Below are positions 59,301 to 64,000 of a stretch of DNA of 64,000 nt, in pieces. The translations under genes and the position numbers were made by a program. This DNA is from Rheinheimera sp. A13L (GTDB taxonomy: Bacteria > Pseudomonadota > Gammaproteobacteria > Enterobacterales > Alteromonadaceae): the NCBI RefSeq assembly GCF_000217935.1, contig NZ_AFHI01000034.1, forward strand, positions 62,001 through 126,000, written 5' to 3'. The notes under the pieces are model-generated. The model saw nothing but the letters and a program-made list of their open reading frames with translations, did no database searches and was not told where the DNA came from. The stretch's first letter is position 1, and every line of letters begins with the position of its first letter.

Positions 59301-59319
59301 GTTCAGGTCGTAACCACAC
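56308..59319 (-). CDS. TonB-dependent transducer with STN domain (paralogue B)
   Basis: 1003-residue receptor of the signalling type. Signal peptide ~1-26, then a secretin/TonB N-terminal (STN) domain ~37-108 (FYNLPAQPLSAALLQFARKVNQPLVYDPALLEG), an Ala/Pro/Thr linker, TonB-box-like LEVIAVRSSSI, plug (DSLVGEDITHFPALNLANSLLRIPG) and barrel ending FGVTAEF. The STN domain would signal to the FecR protein encoded immediately upstream. The start is GTG with a G-rich upstream sequence, 15 bases after the fecR stop. Very similar to the receptor at 49593-52295 from the plug onward. Confidence 0.92.
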   Translation of the reverse strand: MWLRPELCLAFFLLLCCYQSPMAWAAAAQQKPEQHQFYNLPAQPLSAALLQFARKVNQPLVYDPALLEGLSAPAVVGEFSATELLNQLLAQHPLEAIPRAKGWFIKTKAVAVKPEVAAPIVVTTTQAPAAPLEVIAVRSSSIGQQQDRATTLLPSAKTLKRQAMVQQDSLVGEDITHFPALNLANSLLRIPGITINREWGEGRQISLRGLSADFTRVQVNGMEALGTSSSPMDARGAVSRTRAFDFNIFASELFNQIDVKKSFSADQEEGGIAGTVDLHTAKPFDYDGAKTSISAQLGSNSNTQSTDPRFSALFSHLWSDFGALVSVTHSIRSTNEYGSNTTRWRRESGKQATDNSTTELQNLLDSGELWFPRGQRFSVWENEQNRLGVTGALQYKPNQDFSLVLDWMHGTLENQLSEHHMAVKDNNLVNSLIWRESATGDKEVVYASYQNASWRNENREDYNESVFDQISLAADWAATADLSIKAMLGNSSSDYRQPRLLKLNIEAKHKANIITDFTQDAFYGRSYSPDFDVTAIEGYRVRDLFFQSNFIYSSFDNAKLNFDYRLSDSKALLFGVHHKKFSNSGFEQEASGFPLNSATPANQGILNLTPERVQLYSGHPGQSWLQGNIAAVQSFYGLSDFVLTEADTINSSVYDLKEQTNAVYLLYQSDYQLAGSPLRSSLGLRFFDTHMSSEGYAEMQPTGIKRRYSGYLPSLDLAYEFAEDLIWRTGLSKNMTRPALSAMAFSVNVSQTSLGENDIGQISTGNPELQPYGSDNFDMALEWYFEQAGLASVAVFYKNIDHFIVTKTQQRLYSELGLPASLLPAGKTVNDIFNISSPQNSDSSSIRGFELALQRDLDFLPAPFDQLGVLANYTWADGTTLYPNVENSGEDQRKAFPGLSKQSYNLTLYYETQGWGARIATAYRDKYITGVESGSIDDDERGYHATTHLDFSAYYRLNQHIKLNLEAINLTNVRDELYSDSSNRAYNSTYSGRTYMFGVTAEF

Positions 59320-59334
59320 AACCCGCCCCCATTC

Positions 59335-60342
59335 TTACTGAAGTAGAGAGGGCGTTCGGCTGAGCCGGATGCCACTGCTGTTTTGTTCTAGCTTTAAATC
59401 ATAAGCTTCGCTAAGTGCCTGCAGAGTTTGTTGGGTATTAGCCAGTTCAAAACGGCCAGCTACCCGTAAATCTGCTACTTCAGCACTGGCGCTGACAGGC
59501 ACCAAAGCAGAACGATTGAGCCGGTGCAGCAAATACGCCAAGGTTTCGTTTTCAATTTCAATCCAGCCAGAGCGCCAGTCGACTAACTGCTGCAAATCCA
59601 CTTTTTGCACCGCTGATAATTGATGCTGCTGAATACGAATTCGCTCGCCGCTTTTTAGCAGCACGCTTGGGCCAGCCGCAGTGGCTTGTACCTGTACAGC
59701 ACCTTCGTACACTGTGATATCAATCAGATCCGGGTCGCGGTCAATATTAAATTCGGTGCCTACGGCCACCACGCTGGCTTGATCCAGCCGCACTTCAAAA
59801 GGCCGTTGTTTGTCTTTGGCCACAGCAAAATAAGCTGCGCCCTGACCTTGCAGCACCTGGCGTTTATCTGCAGTAAAAAATACCGTCAGCTGACTATCTG
59901 GCGCTATATCCACTACAGAACCATCATCCAGAGCTTGTTGCATGCTATTGGCCTGAGCTGTTTTTAGCTCGTAAGGGGCTGCAGGTGCAAAGAAGCTGCT
60001 ATCGCCAAAATAGAACAGCATCACCAGCACTGAACTGAACGCCATAGCAACAGCAGCCATCTGCACTTTTGGCCATTGAGGCAAAAGGCGTTTTAATGGC
60101 GAAAGCTGATAGGCCGCCAAAGCTTTAGTTAAAGCCGGGTCCTGCCAGGTTTCGACCATAGATTGCAGTAGCACTGGGTGTCTGGCATCGGCGTCCAGCC
60201 AATTACTGAACCGCCTTTTACTCAGGCTGTCCAGCTCACCACTGGCGAGTTTTTCCACCCAACTGGCGGCTTGCAGATACAAGTCCTGCTCTGCCTGTTC
60301 TTTTGCATTCAACTTTTCTTGTTCACTCAAAATAGGACTCAC
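59335..60342 (-). CDS. FecR-like anti-sigma/transmembrane signal protein
   Basis: 335-residue inner-membrane signal transducer. The cytoplasmic N-terminus has the FecR-type WVEKLASGELDSLSKRRFSNWLDADARH motif (~28-55) that contacts the sigma factor; one membrane span at ~93-112 (MAAVAMAFSSVLVMLFYF); the periplasmic FecR domain (~120-250) with DGSVVDIAPDSQL and VGTEFNIDRDPD, and a short secretin/STN-like C-terminal part LVAGRFELANTQQTLQALSEAY region. Start is GTG overlapping the sigma gene stop (GTGA). Confidence 0.9.
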   Translation of the reverse strand: MSPILSEQEKLNAKEQAEQDLYLQAASWVEKLASGELDSLSKRRFSNWLDADARHPVLLQSMVETWQDPALTKALAAYQLSPLKRLLPQWPKVQMAAVAMAFSSVLVMLFYFGDSSFFAPAAPYELKTAQANSMQQALDDGSVVDIAPDSQLTVFFTADKRQVLQGQGAAYFAVAKDKQRPFEVRLDQASVVAVGTEFNIDRDPDLIDITVYEGAVQVQATAAGPSVLLKSGERIRIQQHQLSAVQKVDLQQLVDWRSGWIEIENETLAYLLHRLNRSALVPVSASAEVADLRVAGRFELANTQQTLQALSEAYDLKLEQNSSGIRLSRTPSLLQ

Positions 60343-60830
60343 ACAACACGCTGCTGATCGATCAGACGCTGAATATCTGCCAGCGCCCTGCTGACATGTT
60401 TAGATACTGCATCCTCACTGATCTGCAGTAAAGCCGCAATATCGCTGCGGCTTTTGCCTTCCATCCGGTACAGCACAAATACCTGTCGCCTTAATGTGGG
60501 CATAGCGGCTAAAGCCTGACTAAACAGATCCACAGTTTGCTGCATACTGGCCAGTTCTTCCGGGTTGGCGCTTTGGCATACCACTTCATCCGGCTCTTCT
60601 GCAGCGGCTGGTTTTAATCGCATCAGCATATGGCGGGCCACGGTAAAAGCATAAGCCAGAGGATTTAAAATAGGCCGTTGTTTTGCCTGCTCCAACACAC
60701 GGGCAATAGACTCCTGAAAAATATCAGCGGCATCTGCACTACTGGCATTACGCTCCAGATAACGTGCCAGAGGAGCTGCATTTTTTAACGCCTGATGCAC
60801 ATCCTGCTCCGGCTTTTCAGCTGTAGACAT
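60339..60830 (-). CDS. FecI-like ECF sigma factor
   Basis: 163-residue extracytoplasmic-function sigma factor. Region 2 around ASSADAADIFQESIARVLEQA and NPLAYAFTVARHMLM, region 4 AALAAMPTLRRQVFVLYRMEGKSRSDIAALLQISEDAVSKHVSRALADI. It would direct transcription of the STN receptor operon when the receptor signals. GGGGG lies five to six bases before the ATG. Order sigma, FecR, receptor is the usual one. Confidence 0.92.
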   Translation of the reverse strand: MSTAEKPEQDVHQALKNAAPLARYLERNASSADAADIFQESIARVLEQAKQRPILNPLAYAFTVARHMLMRLKPAAAEEPDEVVCQSANPEELASMQQTVDLFSQALAAMPTLRRQVFVLYRMEGKSRSDIAALLQISEDAVSKHVSRALADIQRLIDQQRVV

Positions 60831-61005
60831 AAAGCCCCCATGTTTTCACTCAGGGGGCAAACCATAACTGATAGATATGACAGTAGGTTGACAAGGATAC
60901 CAGAGCAGGAAAAGAGCTTAGGTACAGATACAGTTGTGTTAAATCAATCCAAACAGCAAAAGAGCCAGTGGCCCCTTTGCTATTTAGACTAAAACTGCAG
61001 CTTAA

Positions 61006-62220
61006 TTAGTGTTTTGCTGTAGGTATCACGCCCACTCTTTCTATGTTGGCATCTAGTAAGTCCATAGCAAACTCCAGCCTCACCAACATATCTTTATGCT
61101 CATGGCCTGTGGCTGCATACTGCCATTGTTCCAAAGCTGTGACACTGACTTTGTCAAAAGTCGCTTCAGGCACAGAACGTACAATACGCACATTGCTGAC
61201 TTTACCTTCAGCTGATACATCAAACTTAGCATCCACATAACCTTCTATTTGTTGTTCGGCGGCCTGAACCGGATAGTTAGGTTCAACCCGCATTACAGGA
61301 GCCGGCTCATTTTTCGCAGTTGTAGCACTGGCCGCAGCCTGAGCGGGTTGTTGTAACCAAAGGCCTGCCACTAAAACGGCCGCTACTGCTGCTATCAAAG
61401 TAGTTTTGCTAAATCCCCGTTGATTTTGTAATTGCTGTATACGTTGTTTCATTTGTTTTATATCTCCATAGTGAGTGGTAAGCCCCTGCCAGCTGACTGG
61501 CGTTGGCTCTGAGTTGCTTAGTAAAGCTTTACCGTAAGCAATTTTGTCGGCTTTGCATGCATTGGCTAACACCAGCGCATCACAAGCTAATTCCTGATCA
61601 TGCCTATAGGCGCGATACGCCAGCCAGCACAAAGGGTTAAACCAGAACAGCATCAACAAAACCAGCGCCAGCAGGTTGCAAAACAAATCGCCACGACGCC
61701 AGTGTGTCAGTTCATGCTGAATAATCAGTTGTTGTTGAGTGGGCGAAAAACGCTGAAAAAAGTCGGTTGGTAACAGAATTTCTGCTTTAAACAGCCCGCT
61801 GATGTAAGGTCCCTGCGCTTTGTGACTTAACAAACAAGGCAAATCAGACACCAGCTCTGCCGAATCGAGATCAACAGATTTGGCAGCGGCTTTTTCTTTA
61901 TGAAGCTGCAACTGGCTGCGCAGCACAGTCATTGAAAACAGCAGAACTCCACATAGCCACAACCACAGCCACAAAGAGCCAGTACTAAACTGCTGCTCTG
62001 CCTGCTGTAAACCCACCTGATACACCTGCATGACTGTCGAAGTGGAGTTGCTGCCTAACTGCAACGGCAGGACAAAACACAGCAGCAATAAAGGCACCAG
62101 ACACCACAAGGCGTATGAGGTGCGGGCTCCAAGCCGCCTTAACAAATAAGGCCGAAGCACCAGCAATGTTAGTAGCATCAACGACAGCGGTAACAGTAAT
62201 TCCAGCAGCAGGCTAATCAT
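61006..62220 (-). CDS. BlaR1-like M56 peptidase with C-terminal TonB domain
   Basis: 404-residue membrane metalloprotease-sensor. Three to four N-terminal membrane spans, the zinc motif HELTHWRRGD (His-Glu-x-x-His, ~170) and downstream Glu in HDQELACDALVLANA. After another span (~280-300) comes a TonB C-terminal domain (PAPVMRVEPNYPVQAAEQQIEGYVDAKFDVSAEGKVSNVRIV in pieces). The ATG at 62220 has AGGAG eight bases upstream and overlaps the blaI gene by eight bases. Such proteins cleave the BlaI-type repressor in response to envelope signals; no beta-lactam-binding domain is present. Confidence 0.88.
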   Translation of the reverse strand: MISLLLELLLPLSLMLLTLLVLRPYLLRRLGARTSYALWCLVPLLLLCFVLPLQLGSNSTSTVMQVYQVGLQQAEQQFSTGSLWLWLWLCGVLLFSMTVLRSQLQLHKEKAAAKSVDLDSAELVSDLPCLLSHKAQGPYISGLFKAEILLPTDFFQRFSPTQQQLIIQHELTHWRRGDLFCNLLALVLLMLFWFNPLCWLAYRAYRHDQELACDALVLANACKADKIAYGKALLSNSEPTPVSWQGLTTHYGDIKQMKQRIQQLQNQRGFSKTTLIAAVAAVLVAGLWLQQPAQAAASATTAKNEPAPVMRVEPNYPVQAAEQQIEGYVDAKFDVSAEGKVSNVRIVRSVPEATFDKVSVTALEQWQYAATGHEHKDMLVRLEFAMDLLDANIERVGVIPTAKH

Positions 62221-62593
62221 TTTTATTCTCCTGCTCCCAACGGGCAATCAACTGTTTCAGCTCAGCTATATCCTGTTCTGCCAGTTTGTCATGCTGTGCA
62301 AAACCTGCGACCAAAGGCGCAATACGGCCTGAAAAAACCCGCTGAATAAAGCTTTGGCTTTCTTTTAACTGATAATCGCTTTGTTGCAATACAGGGCTGT
62401 ATAAATAAGCTCTGCCGTCTTTTTCAAAAGACACAGCGCCTTTAGTCACCAGGCGGTTCAGCAGAGTTTTGACTGTTTTTTCATGCCACTGGCTGGCATC
62501 GGCCAAAGCTTCCACCACCTGATTAGCTGTGGCAGGCGATTGTTGCCACAACACTTTTAAAACTTCCAGCTCGGCCTGACTGATATCTTTCAT
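62213..62593 (-). CDS. BlaI/MecI family repressor
   Basis: 126-residue winged-helix repressor: ISQAELEVLKVLWQQSPATANQVVEALADASQWHEKTVKTLLNRLVTKGAVSFEKDGRAYLYSPVL. The C-terminal dimerisation helix contains the site usually cut by BlaR1. It controls its own operon through twin palindromes at 62610-62646. No beta-lactamase gene is within the window; other targets are likely. Confidence 0.92.
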   Translation of the reverse strand: MKDISQAELEVLKVLWQQSPATANQVVEALADASQWHEKTVKTLLNRLVTKGAVSFEKDGRAYLYSPVLQQSDYQLKESQSFIQRVFSGRIAPLVAGFAQHDKLAEQDIAELKQLIARWEQENKND

Positions 62594-62609
62594 TGCAGAT
62601 CACCCATTG

Positions 62610-62646
62610 ATTACAAGTGTAATACATAAACTATTACACCTGTAAT
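62610..62646 (-). promoter_or_regulatory. Twin BlaI operators
   Basis: ATTACAAGTGTAAT (62610-62623) and ATTACACCTGTAAT (62633-62646): both match the TACA-N2-TGTA BlaI/MecI operator, 23 bases apart, 17-53 bases before the blaI start. Confidence 0.9.
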
Positions 62647-62735
62647 CGATAAGCGCAAGTACAAAGTTAAAATAATGTGCGGGAAAATGAAGGAGAAGGA
62701 GAGCCAGGCTCCCCCTCACTCTGTACAAGAGAGAC

Positions 62736-62855
62736 TTAAGGCTGTTGGTCCGACTTTTTATCCTCTGTTGGATAATGATGTAACTCTTCCGGCAGTATAT
62801 AGCCGTTAAAACTCAAGAGTTGTACAAAGGTTTGCCAAAACTCACGGCTTAACAT
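62736..62855 (-). CDS. Small protein, 39 aa, related to the 55-aa gene at 17.5 kb
   Basis: Unrecognised 39-residue protein MLSREFWQTFVQLLSFNGYI... The ribosome-binding site GGAGG is five bases before the ATG. Residues 1-19 align without gaps to the small protein at 17489 (M1, S3, Q8, F10, L13, F16, G18, Y19 identical; hydrophobic positions 2, 6 and 20 conserved in type). The tail is charged and rich in Glu, Lys, His and Gln. It lies between the blaI promoter region and the flavoprotein gene at 62899, and is transcribed after the latter, so may be its operon partner. Confidence 0.65.
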   Translation of the reverse strand: MLSREFWQTFVQLLSFNGYILPEELHHYPTEDKKSDQQP

Positions 62856-62898
62856 AAATACCTCCACTGTGTTGCTATGGCCCTTTAAGTATAGACGC

Positions 62899-64000
62899 TT
62901 AGCCGCAGCAGGCCGCTTTCACCTTGGGTTTTGTGCCACAACTGCTGTCAGCGCAAGTTGCCGAAGCTGTTTCCGCTGTTGTCGCACAACAGGAAGAAGT
63001 AACAGCTGGCACCACAAAGCCAGTGCTGCATACTCCTGTTTCCGGCAACTTCAGCTCAACCCTTTGTGCCGCCTCCATATCACCAGCCAGAGCCGCCACT
63101 ATAGAACGCACTTGCTCATAACCCGTTAGCAATAAGAAGGTTGGAGCTCTGCCATAACTTTTGATGCCTGCACTGTAAAAGTTCGTTTCAGGATGGCTCA
63201 GTTCCAGATAGCCATGGGGCCGCACAGTGCCACAACTATGCTCGTTTGGATCAATCATAGGAGCCAGCGCTACCGGGCTTTGAGTGGCAGGATCCAGCCC
63301 TAAGCGTAGCTCAGACAAGATAGACAAATCCGGCCTGAACCCTGTATTCACGACTAACTGATCAATAGCTGGTAACGTCTGCTGAGCCGACGATAACAAC
63401 AAGCCTTCGGCAGAATCAGCAATACGGCGCAAACGGAATTCAGGGTGCAAGCTAATCAAACCCTGCTTTAACCATTGGCCCACTAATAGTCCCAATGCGC
63501 CTCGCTCTTTTAGCTGGTCGTTGGCACCACCCCCTAAGATTTTATCCACATTAGCGCCGCGGATAGCCCAGTGAATTTGTGTATCCGGATACTGACGTTT
63601 TAAAGCCACCAATTCCTGCAAACTGTTAAAGGCTGAATGACCAGCACCTAAGACTAATACCCGTTGATTGGCATAACGAGTCTGGTCTTTTTGCTGGTTT
63701 ACAATGCCATAAAAAATCTGCGCCTGATGTTTAAGCTCGCCCATAGCAGCTAAACCATGACTGCCTGCCGGGTTAGGGCTCTGGTAAGTGCCAGTGCAGT
63801 CAATGACAGCAGACGCCAGTAACTCCTGCTGGCCATCCGGTGTATCCACTAAAACCACAAAGGGCTGAGCTGTTCTGTCTCTATTTTTCATCAGATCGGT
63901 ATCTAACCGGCTTATACTCAACACTTTATGCGACAAACGTAAAGAAGGCGCAATTTGAGGCAAAGCGGCCAGAGGATCAAGGTACTTTTCTACCAGTTCA
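62899..64000 (-). CDS. FAD/NAD(P)-dependent flavoprotein, 5' end beyond window, Cys-rich tail
   Basis: At least 366 residues of a two-dinucleotide-binding-domain oxidoreductase; the frame is open to the window edge (…ELVEKYLDPLAALPQIAPS), so the N-terminal FAD motif is missing. Visible are VIDCTGTYQSPNP, the NAD(P) motif VLVLGAGHSAFNSL, and VVNTGFRPD typical of flavin monooxygenase/thioredoxin-reductase-like enzymes. The C-terminal ~40 residues are Cys-rich (SSCCATTAETASATCADSSC, then KAACCG), including vicinal pairs, suggesting metal or metalloid handling. It resembles flavoproteins seen with arsenic and organosulfur genes, but the assignment is open. Confidence 0.8.
   Translation of the reverse strand, partial: ELVEKYLDPLAALPQIAPSLRLSHKVLSISRLDTDLMKNRDRTAQPFVVLVDTPDGQQELLASAVIDCTGTYQSPNPAGSHGLAAMGELKHQAQIFYGIVNQQKDQTRYANQRVLVLGAGHSAFNSLQELVALKRQYPDTQIHWAIRGANVDKILGGGANDQLKERGALGLLVGQWLKQGLISLHPEFRLRRIADSAEGLLLSSAQQTLPAIDQLVVNTGFRPDLSILSELRLGLDPATQSPVALAPMIDPNEHSCGTVRPHGYLELSHPETNFYSAGIKSYGRAPTFLLLTGYEQVRSIVAALAGDMEAAQRVELKLPETGVCSTGFVVPAVTSSCCATTAETASATCADSSCGTKPKVKAACCG

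Noticed and set aside
62869-63129. Plus-strand frame with repeated Cys and Arg opposite the flavoprotein C-terminus
   Set aside because: It is the antisense of the Cys-rich tail and shows no start signal.

Overview
The window reads as chromosome of a free-living gammaproteobacterium, most likely Rheinheimera or a close relative in the Alteromonadales/Chromatiaceae group. This is inferred from gene content: four large TonB-dependent receptors, a receptor plus tryptophan-halogenase plus SapC carbohydrate locus, a CrbS/CrbR-type acetate switch, an ACR3/ArsJ arsenic operon, a chromosomal integron, and moderate GC. No rRNA, tRNA or CRISPR array was seen.

Region by region. (1) 1-10.4 kb is an amino-sugar or glycan utilisation locus: the C-terminal part of a GH20 hexosaminidase, a Gfo/Idh oxidoreductase, two SapC proteins, a tryptophan-halogenase-like flavoenzyme, a TonB receptor and a divergent LacI regulator. 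Near-palindromic operators of the type ATGACAACGCTGTCAT lie just downstream of the -10 boxes of the receptor and of the oxidoreductase leader, and a degenerate copy precedes the lacI gene, so the locus looks like one local regulon. (2) 10.4-24.8 kb holds a DUF819 permease, 3-hydroxybutyrate dehydrogenase next to a giant SLC5-STAC-PAS-histidine kinase-receiver protein (CrbS type), a LysR regulator, a 55-residue small protein, four tandem 49-bp repeats, a LysM-GH19 endolysin, a LuxR-type response regulator (CrbR type), and a divergent TonB receptor / GntP permease / periplasmic hydrolase set. (3) 24.8-29 kb is a chromosomal integron: an intact IntI with a LexA-like box at its start, an attI-like region, and four cassettes (membrane-anchored unknown, lipoprotein, DJ-1/PfpI-like exported protein, glutamine-amidotransferase-like protein) separated by recognisable attC sites. 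(4) 29-39.3 kb has a chemoreceptor, an FbpABC-type iron(III) ABC transporter, a run of small cassette-like genes, a Phd/ParE toxin-antitoxin pair and two bacterial-PH membrane proteins. (5) 39.4-44.6 kb is an arsenic operon (ArsR, ACR3, a tyrosine-phosphatase-like protein, GAPDH, ArsJ) meeting a GNAT/DUF1778 toxin-antitoxin pair. (6) 44.7-49.3 kb is a set of small soluble and membrane proteins and a PHP metallohydrolase. (7) 49.6-64 kb holds two closely related TonB receptors, the second with an STN signalling domain and its FecI/FecR pair, an Abi-alpha-like (DUF4393) protein, FKBP, HipBA, a BlaI/BlaR1-TonB pair, a 39-residue small protein and a flavoprotein cut by the window end.

The unexplained sequence structure is in the gaps: a dispersed element of about 126 bp in four copies, two classes of REP-like palindrome, a promoter-like module shared by the integron and two other loci, the 49-bp tandem array with eight CAGGA motifs that can sit in hairpin loops, and two small proteins that resemble each other although they lie 45 kb apart.
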